From: Megaustenia siamemsis | Taxonomy: Eukaryota > Mollusca > Gastropoda > Stylommatophora > Ariophantidae | DNA length: 64,000 bases | Reading direction: 5' to 3' | Assembly: GCA_032433765.1 (NCBI GenBank) | Contig: JAVIAB010000051.1 | Coordinates: forward strand, 83,839,973-83,903,972 | In this document: positions 1-11,815 of the stretch, piece by piece | Layout of the letters: each line of letters opens with the position of its first letter | Numbering within the stretch: the stretch's first letter is position 1 | Made by a program: the position numbers and the translations under genes | The notes under the pieces: generated by a model | What the model was told of the DNA's origin: nothing | The model's database searches: none | What the model saw: only the letters and a program-made list of their open reading frames with translations

Positions 1-11
1 ATTTGTACTTA

Positions 12-272
12 GGGTACCGCGATAGCTCTGTGGTTAGTGAACTGGACTACAAAGTTCAAAAGGTAGGGTTCGATCCCAACCGACGGCTTCCGGGTTCACC
101 CAGTCTAAAATGGGTACCTGATTTTTTTCTGGGAAAGTAAAGCGGCACGGGCATAATACCGACCACATTACCCCAAAAAGCATGTGCTGAAGGTCTGTAG
201 AATGCATGGTCACTAACACCATATTCCCTATACGCCACTTAGCGTGACGGGGTTCTTTACTTAAATACTTAC
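12..272 (+). mobile_element. tRNA-derived SINE, family 1
   Basis: The head carries A-box-like tagctctgtggttagtg and B-box-like ggttcgatccc. A conserved body follows (gggttcacccag, ctgggaaagtaaagc, ggtcactaacaccat), then a CTTA-type tail. Direct repeats tttgtactta at 2-11 and 73 bp into line 201 (273-282) fit a target-site duplication, so this copy looks complete. Confidence 0.85.
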
Positions 273-439
273 TTTGTACTTAAGTTACAGAGATAGAAAT
301 TGTGATAGGAATTGCGTACTAAGTCTAGTAACTTAGCGTTATGAATCAAAGACCGTGTTTTGCTCTCCATTGAATATTCTACAACAGACATTGGCCGTGA
401 AAACCTGCAAAAACTTGCTTCAAACAATTTTTTACGCAA

Positions 440-690
440 GGTATGTATTTAAGATTTTTTTTACACAAAGTGTGTTGCAACTTTTTACATACGGTTTGTT
501 TCCAACAAATATTTTACACAAAGTGTGTTGCAACTTTTTACATACGGTTTGTTTCCAACAAATATTTTACACAAAGTATATTCCAAAGAAATTGTGTACA
601 CAATGTGTGTTTCCAACAATTTTTTGCTCAGGGTGTGTTTCCAACAATTTCTGCACAAGTTGTGTTTCCAACATTTTTTTGGTTTTTGAA
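440..690. repeat. Degenerate short tandem repeat (acaaagtgtgttgcaac / gtgtttccaacaa)
   Basis: Repeats of a TTTTACACAAAGTGTGTT-like unit. One ~70-bp segment (about 462-531) is repeated nearly exactly at 513-585. The open frames across it are simple-sequence artefacts. A short CT run follows at 752-772. Confidence 0.7.
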
Positions 691-814
691 TATCACAAGT
701 CAGTTTGCTCAGTTACCTGTCGAGGTAGTGTTTGATTATATGCACATTCTCACTCTCTCTCTCTCTCTCTCTGACGCTCACCTGATGGCTACTAAAGGAA
801 TAGACCTCTTCATC

Positions 815-1100
815 AACCGCTTTTAATGGGGCATGTAGAGGGCGAGATGCGTTGTGCTGTGGTTTGCAGTTAGGCTGTGCTATTTGCACATTTCGACCTA
901 ACGTATCTGCGTCTATTTTTAACACCGGATTGTCTTCCCTCTTGGATCACTGTTCACTTGACAAGACTATATAGTCTGTATCCTGGAGCATCGCTTTGAG
1001 GTGGAGCAGGGTCTTTACCAGCTCTGTTTCTTGTTATCTTGAAGTATACAGTCAACTGTGGGATGTTACCCACACTCAGCTCAGTAACTGGAGTCACGCG
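815..1100 (-). repeat. Dispersed repeat, family 3 (unclassified)
   Basis: Shares an order of motifs with 14090-14479 and 56645-56940: gtagatgcgtt-type segment, cgacctaac/cgacccaa, gtcttccctctt, tcctggagcatc, aggtggagcagggtct and cagctcagtaactg. It is probably a SINE or short nonautonomous element. Orientation is assumed from the 14-kb copy. Confidence 0.6.
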
Positions 1101-1764
1101 CACATTGAAAGGAATATTAAAGCTGTTGATTCAGAGTGCAGTTAAGATTGTTCCTATTGAAACCTTTGCTGATAATCCTCGCTTGTACCTCTATATATGC
1201 ATCCTAAGTGTGTGAATATTTTCACTTAGTTCACAATTTAAAAAGGAATTTATTCTTTTCTTGGTTACAGACTGTGACGTCGATGAATGACGTGTACACC
1301 TCGTTGTGTGTTCTAGACCAACAACCAAGTTCCTCCATCTCGCGCCCTCTATGACCATCCTTGATACAGTGCTAGAGATCTGGCTCACGCTCTTCAGGCA
1401 TATTCTTATAGTCCACTATTCCAATTTCTTATTTCGCTTTCCCTGGTGGAGTTCACTGCATGACACTTCTTGTGAATGTTTCTAGATCTCTTCTGAGTAC
1501 GCGACTTATCTAGCTCCACATTTGCCTGTTATCATTGTATACATCTGCTCTTGTTTGCTCCCTTTTAGCAATTCCTAGTTGCTGAATATTTGCTCTCGTG
1601 AAAATATTTTGAGAATTGTCTTTGTGTTTGTTTGTATGAAATAATGACAATCTTGGCTTTGTCTCTAGCTCTCATTCATTTAGATCCACACAAAACACTG
1701 TAAGTACACATTCTGGTAAACTTTTAGTTATTACAGTAGACGGGGTTTCCTAATAGAAAAAAGC
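1101..1764. other. No recognisable feature
   Basis: AT-rich single-copy-looking sequence with no convincing exon, RNA gene or repeat seen. Confidence 0.5.
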
Positions 1765-1986
1765 AAAGAGCCCCATATAGGGAATTTGGTGTTAGTGACC
1801 ATAATTTTAAAAACCTTCAGCACATGATTTTTTTGGGGTAATGTGGTCGGTATTACGCCCGTGCCACTTTACTTTCCCAGTAAAAAGAAATCCGTTACCC
1901 ATTTAAGGCTGGGTGAACCCGGAATCGAACCCGACCTCTTGTACTTTGTAGTCCAGTTAACTAAGCACTGATCTATCGCTGCTCAG
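1765..1986 (-). mobile_element. tRNA-derived SINE, family 1
   Basis: Reverse-oriented copy. The body motifs gtgttagtgacc, acatgatttttttggggtaa and aaggctgggtgaacccgg are present. The tRNA-like head lies at the right end (ctgatctatcgctgctc). It lacks part of the segment preceding the B box. Confidence 0.8.
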
Positions 1987-2575
1987 GGGCTTCCTGATTC
2001 ACAAAGTCAATACTTCTGCTGTGCTTCACTTTATGTTCAGATAACTCGTCAACGATGTTTGTGTGTTCTGTCTTTACTTATGAATGAGACACATACAAAT
2101 AAAACATTTTCAACGACAGACAATAAGACACCACCATCCGCCACCCCATCCCGCCCGATCCAACCAGCAGCTGCGGCCATATTGATGAATATGTATGGGG
2201 GCAATAAAGCTGCTTTTAATATCAAGGTGTACGGAAAATCAATTTAATATTCGCTATAACAATCCAATATATATCTTACATTGACACAGGCTAGTTATCG
2301 TGCTTGTTTCGTAAACATAAACCTTTGTTTAAAACAAACAAACAAAACAGCCTCTTACACCCTTTATTCTTCAAATAACTCCGCTCTTAATTTCGTCTCT
2401 TTCCTTTCCGTCAGCAGCAATAATACGTCTTTGTCTCTTATCATTAACGTTTTAAACACAACATCCTATTGACTGGGGGAAAAAAAAAAAAACTGTTGCA
2501 CGTATATTGCTGTTTCTACATAAAACAAACGTGTTTATTTTTAATAATTGTCTAATTATCTACTGATAATATACG
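1987..2575. other. No recognisable feature
   Basis: AT-rich sequence with an A-run near 2478. No gene or repeat family was recognised. Confidence 0.5.
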
Positions 2576-3512
2576 GTGACTGTGTTGTTGGGGACTGTGT
2601 TGGTGGGGACTGTATTGGTGGGGACTGTATTGACGGGGACTGTGTTGGTGGGAACTGTGTTGGTGGGGACTGTAAAGTAAAGTACGAGACTTGAACCGGC
2701 GTCTTAGCACGCGAGTATATACCCATATGTGCTCGGCCGCCTATCCAGAAATGTTCGGATATTTCTGTATAGTGTAGCCTCAAGCATCGAAACTCAGATG
2801 CGAAGCGACATTCCTCACCTTCCCAGGATAATATACCTTGGTACACATTTCTGCCAACGGCTGGGTCGACCGTGGGGGTATTTTTTTTTTTTTATTCCAA
2901 CCACGAGTACAACTCACACTGCTCCCAGCGGGAATTGAACACGGGTTGTCCGAACGTCGGTAGTCTAGTCGGGTGGTTTTCCCAACTAGGCTACCGAGGC
3001 CCCCACGATGTTGATGGGGACTGTGTTGGCGGCGACTGTCTTGGTGGGGACTGTGTTGGTTGGGACTGTGTTGGCGGGTACTGTGTTGGTGGGGACAGTT
3101 TTGGTGGGGACTGTGTTGGTGGGGACTGTATTTGTGGGTACTGTGTTGGTGGGGACTGTGTTGGCGGGGACTGTGTTGGCGGAGACTGTATTGGCGGGGA
3201 CTGTGTTGGCGGGGACTGTGTTGGCGGGGACTGTGTTGGCGGAGACTGTATTGGCGGGGACTGTGTTGGCGGGGACTGTGTTGGCGGGAACTGTGTTGGT
3301 GGGGACTGTGTTGGCGAGGACTGTATTGGTGGGGACTTTGTTGGTGGGGACTGTGTTGGTGGGGACTGTATTGGTGGGGACTGTGTTTGTGGGGACTGTG
3401 CTGGCGTGGACTGTGTTGGTGGGGACTGTATTGGTGGGGACTGTGTTGGTGGCGACTGTGTTGGTGGGGTGTGTGTTGGTGGGGACTGTGTTGGTGGGGA
3501 CTGTGTTGTCTA
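2576..3512. repeat. 15-bp minisatellite, split by a SINE
   Basis: Unit ggggactgtgttggt with variants (gtattggc, gttggcg), at 2576-2673 and 3004-3512. A SINE of family 2 (2674-3003) interrupts it. Because the period is divisible by three, open frames run on both strands (VGGDC-, TNTVP- and AGTVL-type repeats). None looks like a gene. Confidence 0.9.
2674..3003 (-). mobile_element. tRNA-derived SINE, family 2
   Basis: Read on the minus strand it starts GGGGGCCTCGGTAGCCTAG (A-box region) and carries a B-box-like GTTCAATTCCC. A T/A run and a conserved body ending in a CTTTAC tail follow. Closely related copies lie at 6457-6786 and 52866-53174. It inserted inside the 15-bp minisatellite. Confidence 0.85.
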
Positions 3513-3720
3513 CAGGTAAGACGTCGACCTCAAGATTGGAAGGTCTCGTGTTCGAATCCATGGCTTTGCCTTTCCCATTGTCTCTGGGTAGTGAGATTCG
3601 ATGTCTAGTCCTCTGGGGTAGCGGCGAGAAACAGTGGGTTTCATGCACTTTAACACGTTTAAAGAACCATTGACAGTTAAAAGTAGAAAAGATCATATCA
3701 AAGTGGCACTACTCATGAAA
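3505..3720 (+). mobile_element. tRNA-derived SINE, family 4
   Basis: tRNA-like head with ggtaagacgtcgacctc and the B box gtgttcgaatcc, then a body with ctctgggtagtgagattcg. A diverged relative lies in reverse at 23150-23340. It directly abuts the 15-bp minisatellite. Confidence 0.65.
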
Positions 3721-4930
3721 AAGCGTAAGCAAATACACCCATGTCGAAGTATGGGAGAAAGGGTTGGGGTGTTTGCTCTTAACACAACCAAAAGATGAAT
3801 GAAGCGTTCAAAGTCTCTCATTCACAAGGTGCTGTGGTTAATGAATGACAGGTTTCTCTCTGTGATTCAATTCAGTGGAAGAGGTATTTTTACAGAACTT
3901 AGAAAAAATGACAAATAATCAACAACTGAAAAAAACAAACAAAGAACAATATATGGTCCGAAGCAGCATTGAACCCGTACTCATTGGCACTTTTGGCTTT
4001 TCGTGGCGCCCACTGCGCCCAAGACCACACATGGTTCCCCTGTTGACACAAAGTTGGTCTTGAGTGAGACCGAGTTCCCGGCGGTACAACTGGGCAGGGA
4101 GGAGGTGAGCCCCTAAAATGAAGGACTAGAATCCACCGACTCAATCCCTCATCCATTCACCCTCACTCTCTCTTGAGTGAGTGTCATTTTCTTCTGTCCT
4201 AATTCTTCCCTCTAAAGAAACTCCCTGTTGACGGGGTGGAGTTTGCAATTCATAAATCGCTTTGAGACCCCGTACCGACACACACAGAGGACCGATGTAT
4301 TCAGCTTGATGAGAAGACCACCATGCTCTACCCCCAATAGGCCTGTGGTATTGCACAGACACAACTGGTCCAGGACGTGACGATCCTCTGTAAGTACTAA
4401 TGACCTACATATGATACTCGTGAATGAGTGGCGCATAGCCAGTAGGTGTCGAGGAATGGGCCGATGGGAATCCGGCCTAACTCCACGGCCTGGAGGACTG
4501 ATCATTCCATTTCTTCGGCCACATGGATGGCTGTCAAATCATCAGAGGCAGAGTCACAGATGCGAGACGATGAAGTGGGTGAAAAGTGTATCTCGCGGTG
4601 GGAAGATAGTTAAGTCCCTAAAATTGACAATGCCATGTACCCATGTCCATGTTGCATATGTTGGGCGGAAGGACGCAGATTATACGACTTTGCCGTAAAC
4701 TAGCGACACAACGCAATCACTAAACAGATGAACGTTGAGAATAAGAAAAAAAGAACAGTGTTGGTCATAAAATCAGCTGATTTTTTAATTAAGCCCAGAT
4801 CAACTAAACAGCAGGCTATGTCGAAGAGAAAGAGAACGATTCTGTGAAAGGTGTAATTGACATGAGAAATAACTGACATTATTTGATCAGAAAGGAAACA
4901 AAAGATCATTATGTCACGCCTAGAAAAGGT
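3721..4930. other. No gene seen; possible degenerate tRNA-like repeats
   Basis: Around 3830-3880 a tgctgtggttaatga and gtgattcaattc pair resembles a decayed SINE head. The rest has no supported coding or RNA feature. Confidence 0.4.
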
Positions 4931-4949
4931 GTGCGGGGAATATCGTTTT

Positions 4950-5215
4950 CTATCTATTGTCCTTTCGAGCCGAAGACGGCACATAGGGCAGAACCACAAT
5001 CTCAAAAACAGAAACCTTGCGTGCCAAAATGGCACATATTGCAGAGATCACTGATCTAAAATCTATGGCGCTGTTTCCATAACAATACTTTTTACAATGA
5101 CAGCTTGTCAAGCCATCGATCAACCTCCTTAGTCGCCTCTTACGACATGCCTGGAAGGTCACAGTGTCACTATTCTTTACCTCCCTCATAATGAGGCCCC
5201 GGTAACACACGGGAT
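4950..5215 (-). mobile_element. SINE sharing the 3' tail of the RTE element
   Basis: A 266-bp element flanked by 11-bp direct repeats aatatcgtttt (4939-4949 and 5216-5226). On the minus strand its 3' end reads gccctatgtgccg, cggctcgaaagg and caatagatag. This matches the 3' end of the RTE retrotransposon at 21030-21068. A SINE using the tail of its partner LINE is the natural explanation. The head was not recognised as a particular tRNA. Confidence 0.75.
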
Positions 5216-5257
5216 AATATCGTTTTAGTTACACATTAAAAAAAAAATGTTCGGCAG

Positions 5258-5345
5258 AACTTTGGATATCGTAGTTTGTACAATGAGAGCGGCGGGGGAT
5301 CGAATCCCTGGGTGAAAAGTTTTTTTTTTTTCTGGTTAAAATAAA
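5258..5345 (+). mobile_element. tRNA-like fragment with a B box
   Basis: Contains ggggatcgaatccctggg followed by a T-run, resembling the head of a SINE. Too short to classify. Confidence 0.35.
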
Positions 5346-5349
5346 ATCT

Positions 5350-5555
5350 CAGATCTGTATCTGATCTATATATCTGTATCTATATATCTGTATCTATATA
5401 TCTGTATCTATATATCTGTATCTATATATCTGTATCTGATCTATATATCTATATCTGATCTATATATCTGTATCTATGTATCTGATCTATATATCTGTAT
5501 CTGATCTATATATCTGTATCTATATATCTGTATCTATATATCTGTATCTGATATA
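5350..5555. repeat. 12-bp repeat (atatctgtatct)
   Basis: Tandem units of atatctgtatct with occasional ctgatct variants. Confidence 0.9.
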
Positions 5556-5639
5556 ATCTCAGATCGGTGGCGACTATTCAGGACAAGTGGCCTTTATCCT
5601 TCCATCCCTTGTCTCCCCCACCCACCCCAGTAATGAGAT

Positions 5640-5960
5640 AATGCCGTAAAGATCATCATCATCAAGTGCTGTGCCTGCTGGAGTAGGTGATCCTTTCTCT
5701 CCACAACTTTCGTTCTCGACAGTTATTTATAATTTCTGTTGTTATCCTTCTGCCACGCCATTTTCTTAAACTGCCTGGTATCTTTTCTCTTTATTTCCCT
5801 TTATCTTTTCGTCCCTCAATTTTCCCAGTTGTCACAATATATTCCAGCTGTTCCCGTCTTCTTACACGGCCAAAAAAAAAATTATGATTGTTTCTTCCTA
5901 ATATTGGTTATTAGCTCTCTTTTTGCTTTGGCCTCTTTCGGAGGCCGTAAAGATAGTAGT
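5640..5960 (-). mobile_element. LINE 3' fragment
   Basis: The reverse complement matches the 3' end of the LINE at about 43430-43660 (gagctaatttccaatatt, ggccatgtaatgagaag-type region, aacaacagaaatgataa). It represents the C-terminal basic part of a reverse transcriptase ORF and 3' UTR, heavily decayed. Confidence 0.75.
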
Positions 5961-6109
5961 CAGTAATTTGCAAGTCCCTCCTTCTTTCATCAAAAAGATA
6001 TTTTACAGCATTCATTTTAGGCTGGGTGAACCTAGAAGTTGGTCTTTTGGGGTTAGGATTTTTTTAAATTAAAAAAAAAAAATATAATTTGAAGCCATAT
6101 TTTGAGTCT

Positions 6110-6365
6110 GTTTCTATCAAGTGATTATTGCTGATGCAGTTATCATGTAGGTCTTTAGAGCACTACTGATAGACTTCGTCAACATTCTTTATTGATCTTT
6201 ATCTTCAGTCACTGTTTAGTACCTTCGAAGTCGTAATCTGTCCTTTCTTTGATATTGTCTCCCCATTTCTTTCTCTGTCAGCCTGGCTTTCTCCTTCCTT
6301 TCACAGTTCCATGATGAATGATCTTTGTCTGACCAGATTATCGAGAAATGTGACCAAACTATTTC
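6110..6365 (-). mobile_element. LINE 3' fragment (second type)
   Basis: On the minus strand a decayed frame reads KFGHISR, HGTVKGRRKPG and KKWGDNIKE, the usual C-terminus of RTE-like reverse transcriptase ORFs. Several stops and shifts are present. Confidence 0.6.
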
Positions 6366-6454
6366 AATCTGCTCTTCTTCGCAATAATTAAAACAATATT
6401 ATGTAACCGCCCGATTATTGTTTCCTTTTGCGAATAGATGGTTCAAACTAGGTA

Positions 6455-6810
6455 AAAGGTAAAGTACGAGACTTGAACCGGCGTCTTAGCACGCGAGTAT
6501 ACACCCATATGTGCTCGGCCGCCTATCCAGAAATGTTCAGATATTTCTGTATAGTGTAGCCTCAAGCATCGAAACTCAGATGCGAAGCGACATTCCTCAC
6601 CTTCCCAGGATAATATACCCTGGTACCCATTTCTGCCAACGGCTGGGTCGACCGTGGGGGTATTTTTTTTTTTTTTCCAACCACGAGTACAATTCACACT
6701 GCTCCCAGCGGGAATCGAACACGGGTTATCCGAACGTCGGTAGTCCAGTCGGGTGGTTTTCCCAACTAGGCTACCGAGGCCCCCCAGATCACGTCTGACC
6801 AAAGACTCAC
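6455..6810 (-). mobile_element. tRNA-derived SINE, family 2, with an extra 5' segment
   Basis: Near-identical to 2674-3003. Direct repeats tcaaactaggta at 6443-6454 and 6811-6822 define the insertion. Inside the duplication and upstream of the tRNA head lie 24 bp (6787-6810) that also occur at 9488-9511. Confidence 0.85.
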
Positions 6811-6822
6811 TCAAACTAGGTA

Positions 6823-7125
6823 TTCTTTAATACATCACAAAGACAATGCTAGAGAGACTCGAAACTGTTCAATTGTGAGTAATATATCTCGGAACGCTGT
6901 GCCAATGCAAGAAACAGAGCATTTTGGAGGCAGGTTGAAGCAGTTAATTCTATCTAGAAGTGTATCTTTAATTTTAATCACATTGATGTACACCATAGCT
7001 GAACCGTAGCCGCCTAGCTTCTGTGGATGACTACCGTTGAATAAAGTAAATGTCCTTTAAGTTTGTTATGAATTGTTTTGGGCCCTAAATAATTAGTACG
7101 TTCCACCTTCCATCCCCCTCTCCTC
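6823..7125. other. No recognisable feature
   Basis: AT-rich spacer before the 30-bp satellite. Confidence 0.5.
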
Positions 7126-9424
7126 CAGCTCTCAGCTTTCTACGTTACGCCGAAGTCGCAACCAACTTTCTAAGTTACGGCCAAGTCGTAACCAACTTTC
7201 TACGTTACGGCCAAGTCGCAACCAACTTTCTACGTTACGGCTAAGTCTCAACCAACTTTCTACGTTACGGCTAAGTCTCAACCAACTTTCTACGTTACGG
7301 CTAAGTCTCAACCAACTTTCTACGTTACGGCCAAGTCGCAACCAACTTTCTACGTTACGGCCAAGTCGCAACCAACTTTCTACGTTACGCCGAAGTCGCA
7401 ACCAACTTTCTACGTTACGCCGAAGTCGCAACCAACTTTCTACGTTACGCCGAAGTCGCAACCAACTTTCTACGTTACGCCGAAGTCGCAACCAACTTTC
7501 TACGTTACGGCCAAGTCGCAACCAACTTTCTACGTTACGGCCAAGTCGCAACCAACTTTCTACGTTACGCCGAAGTCGCAACCAACTTTCTACGTTACGC
7601 CGAAGTCGCAACCAACTTTCTACGTTACGCCGAAGTCGCAACCAACTTTCTACGTTACGCCGAAGTCGCAACCAATTTTCTACGTTACGGCCAAGTCTCA
7701 ACCAACTTTCTACGTTACGGCCAAGTCGCAACCAACTTTCTACGTTACGGCCAAATCGCAACCAACTTTCTACGTTACGCCGAAGTCGCAACCAACTTTC
7801 TACGTTACGGCCATGTCGCAACCAACTTTCTACGTTATGACCAAGTCGCAACCAACTTTCTACGTTACGCCGAAGTCGCAACCAACTTTCTACGTTACGC
7901 CGAAGTCGCAACCAACTTTCTACGTTACGCCGAAGTCGCAACCAACTTTCTACGTTACGGCCAAGTCGCAACCAACTTTCTACGTTACGGCCAAGTCGCA
8001 ACCAACTTTCTACGTTACGGCCAAGTCGCAACCAACTTTCTACGTTACGGCCAAGTCTCAACCAACTTTCTACGTTACGGCCAAGTCGCAACCAACTTTC
8101 TACGTTACGGCCAAGTCGCAACCAACTTTCTACGTTACGGCCAAGTCGCAACCAACTTTCTACGTTACGGCCAAGTCTCAACCAACTTTCTACGTTACGG
8201 CCAAGTCTCAACCAACTTTCTACGTTACGGCCAAGTCTCAACCAACTTTCTACGTTACGGCCAAGTCGCAACCAACTTTCTACGTTACGGCCAAGTCGCA
8301 ACCAACTTTCTACGTTACGCCGAAGTCGCAACCAACTTTCTACGTTACGCCGAAGTCGCAACCAACTTTCTACGTTACGGCCAAGTCTCAACCAACTTTC
8401 TACGTTACGGCCAAGTCGCAACCAACTTTCTACGTTACGCCGAAGTCGCAACCAACTTTCTACGTTACGGCCAAGTCTCAATCAACTTTCTACGTTACGG
8501 CCAAGACGCAACCAACTTTCTACGTTACGGCCAAGTCTCAACCAACTTTCTACGTTACGGCCAAGTCGCAACCAACTTTCTACGTTACGCCGAAGTCGCA
8601 ACCAACTTTCTACGTTACGGCCAAGTCGCAACCAACTTTCTACGTTACGGCCAAGTCTCAACCAACTTTCTACGTTACGGCCAAGTCTCAACCAACTTTC
8701 TACGTTACGGCCAAGTCGCAACCAACTTTCTACGTTACGCCGAAGTCGCAACCAACTTTCTACGTTACGGCCAAGTCTCAACCAACTTTCTACGTTACGG
8801 CCAAGTCGCAACCAACTTTCTACGTTACGGCCAAGTCTCAACCAACTTTCTACGTTACAGCCAAGTCGCAACCAACTTTCTACGTTAAGCCGAAGTCGCA
8901 ACCAACTTTCTACGTTACGCCGAAGTCGCAACCAACTTTCTACGTTACGGCCAAGTCTCAACCAACTTTCTACGTTACGGCCAAGTCTCAACCAACTTTC
9001 TACGTTACGGCCAAGTCTCAACCAACTTTCTACGTTACGGCCAAGTCTCAACCAACTTTCTACGTTACGGCCAAGTCTCAACCAACTTTCTACGTTACGG
9101 CCAAGTCTCAACCAACTTTCTACGTTACGGCCAAGTCTCAACCAACTTTCTACGTTACGGCCAAGTCTCAACCAACTTTCTACGTTACGGCCAAGTCGCA
9201 ACCAACTTTCTACGTTACGCCGAAGTCGCAACCAACTTTCTACGTTACGGCCAAGTCGCAACCAACTTTCTACGTTACGGCCAAGTCGCAACCAACTTTC
9301 TACGTTACGGCCAAGTCTCAACCAACTTTCTACGTTACGCCGAAGTCGCAACCAACTTTCTACGTTACGCCGAAGTCGCAACCAACTTTCTACGTTACGC
9401 CCAAGTCTCAACCAACTTTCTTTG
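7126..9424. repeat. 30-bp satellite, about 76 copies
   Basis: Unit tacgttacggccaagtcgca + accaactttc. Variants alternate ggcc/gccg and tcgca/tctca. Copies differ by few bases, so the array is young or homogenised. Frames stay open on both strands (SQPTFYVTAK on +, ESWLRLGRNV on -) because the period is 30 and no unit has a stop. No start context, flanking exon or non-repeat domain supports translation. Confidence 0.95.
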
Positions 9425-10495
9425 TTCACGGACTTCGTTGATTACATTTGGCGAAGGTCAAGGTTAAAGCGTGAAGTTTATTCAAATGATCACGTCTGAC
9501 CAAAGACTCACGAACTATGCCCCGAGTATTAAGTGCCTCGGGAAAAATGGATAGTCACGGAGAAGGGAAAAAAACAAAACAAATGCCCGTCAGACATGCT
9601 CTGAACAACTGTACGAAGTGAGCTCTTTAAACATAATTGTAGTCTTCAGCTTCTCGCTAACTAGCTACCATACATTACTCTGTGCGGTTATATACCGTTT
9701 ACCTGGAAGCCATTAGTGTGTATTTTTTGGCATTGTATTTCTGAGATGGCAAAAAGATCCCGGGGTCTATCCAACAGGAGTAATTCATCAATCACGGGCG
9801 AGAATGTGGACAATTTAGAAACGGAATATTTCTGGAGTAAGTACACAAAAATGTCCATATTTCTGGAGTAAGTACACAAAAATGTCCATATTTCATGTTG
9901 TTCAGTGTGTGTTCAAATATTAGCTCATTTACTACTCATTTCGAACTACTCGACTAAACTAAAGTTCAATATTGTTGTAATCTACATGTATTATAATCTA
10001 GCAATAAAGACATCACCCACAAATGGCTTTAAGTTGTCCACTATTTCAGTGAATCAATACAGGGATTTAACACGCCCTTAAAAAAAAAAAAAGCTGCTAG
10101 TATGCTCTAAGTTCTTTTTTTTTTTTTCCTTGAAAGAGAACTTTAGTGTAACTGCGTTAATTGTATTTTTTCATGTAAAAAAAATGTTTAAAAGTCACAG
10201 AAAAATCAAATGCTGTGCTAGGGCAAGATCCAAATAGGAAATCTGAGGGTGGTGTGAGGTCGCTGGTCTGGGAAAGAAATCCGAAAAGTGTCTCGTAGTG
10301 ATTACCTGGTGTACTGATGTCTCCATCCCTGCTATGATTGGCAGGAACAATCCTGTCAAAGTATCTAACCAAAAACCATAAATCTAATTTGATTTGAAAC
10401 ACACCGGTTTAGTCCACTCTACAAATCAATCACTTTGGCTGGTCTGCGTGCTTGTTGCCACAGGCGACAAATTAAAAAAAATTGAGGTCCAATAA
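9425..10495. other. No gene seen
   Basis: Holds the 24-bp match (9488-9511) to the SINE extension at 6787-6810. It also has a 2x repeat of atttctggagtaagtacac around 9831-9892 and A/T runs near 10080 and 10120. Confidence 0.5.
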
Positions 10496-11815
10496 TTGCC
10501 CTGGATGCTGGCAACCCACATTTTGTTTTTCACTGGGTGGCTGGCAACTCACATTTTATTTCTCATTGGGTGGCTGGCAACCCACATTTTGTTTTTCACT
10601 TGGTGGCTGGCAACTCACATTTTATTTTTCATTGGGTGGCTAGCAACCAACATTTTGTTTTTCTCTGGGTGGCTGGCAACTAACATTTCGTTTTTCTCTG
10701 GGTGGCTGGCAACCAACGTTTTTTCTCCCTGGGTGACAGGCAACCATTTGTTTTTCCCTGGGTGGCTGGCAACCCACATTTTGTTTTTCACTGGGTGGCT
10801 GGCAACCCACATTTTGTTTTTCACTGGGTGGCTGGCAACCCACATTTTGTTTTTCACTTGGTGGCTGGCAACTCACATTTTATTTTTCATTGGGTGGCTA
10901 GCAACCAACATTTTGTTTTTCTCTGGGTGGCTGGCAACTAACATTTCGTTTTTCTCTGGGTGGCTGGCAACCAACGTTTTTTCTCCCTTGGCTTTTTGTT
11001 TTTCATGGCTGGCAACCCACCAGACATTGGGTGGCTAGCAACCAACATTTTGTTTTTCTCTGGGTGGCTGGCAACTAACATTTCGTTTTTCTCTGGGTGG
11101 CTGGCAACCAACGTTTTTTCTCCCTGGGTGACAGGCAACCATTTGTTTTTCCCTGGGTGGCTGGCAACCCACATTTTGTTTTTCACTGGGTGGCTGGCAA
11201 CTCACATTTTATTTCTCATTGGGTGGCTGGCAACCCACATTGTTTTTCACTTGGTGGCTGGCAACTCACATTTTATTTTTCATTGGGTGGCTAGCAACCA
11301 ACATTTTGTTTTTCTCTGGGTGGCTGGCAACTAACATTTCGTTTTTCTCTGGGTGGCTGGCAACCAACGTTTTTTCTCCCTGGGTGACAGGCAACCATTT
11401 GTTTTTCCCTGGGTGGCTGGCAACCCACATTTTGTTTTTCACTGGGTGGCTGGCAACCCACATTTTGTTTTTCACTGGGTGGCTGGCAACCCACATTTTG
11501 TTTTTCACTTGGTGGCTGGCAACTCACATTTTATTTTTCATTGGGTGGCTAGCAACCAACATTTTGTTTTTCTCTGGGTGGCTGGCAACTAACATTTCGT
11601 TTTTCTCTGGGTGGCTGGCAACCAACGTTTTTTCTCCCTGGGTGACAGGCAACCATTTGTTTTTCCCTGGGTGGCTGGCAACCATTTGTTTTTTTCCCTG
11701 GGTGGTTGGCAACCCACATTTGTTTTTCCCTGGGTGGCTGGCAACCCACATTTGTTTTTCCCTGGGTGGCTGGCAACCCACATTTGTTTTTCCCTGGGTG
11801 GCTGGCAATCAACTT
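10496..11815. repeat. ~33-bp satellite with 651-bp higher-order repeat
   Basis: Unit approximately ggtggctggcaacccacatt + ttgtttttcactg, with distinguishable variants (caactaacatttcg, gtgacaggcaacc). The block at about 10606-10941 recurs, apparently identically, 651 bp later at 11257-11592. This means blocks of several units duplicated recently. ORFs through it are array artefacts. Confidence 0.92.

Noticed and set aside
12..100. Functional tRNA gene (A and B boxes present)
   Set aside because: No complete cloverleaf. The same head with a conserved non-tRNA body recurs many times with target-site duplications, so it is a SINE.
1640..1705. Short exon ending at actgtaagtac
   Set aside because: The donor-like site has no matching phase or peptide for the nucleoplasmin gene, and the frame ends immediately.
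7813..9441. 542-residue repeat protein and its minus-strand counterparts
   Set aside because: 30-bp satellite with no non-repeat domain, no promoter or splice context, and equal openness on both strands.
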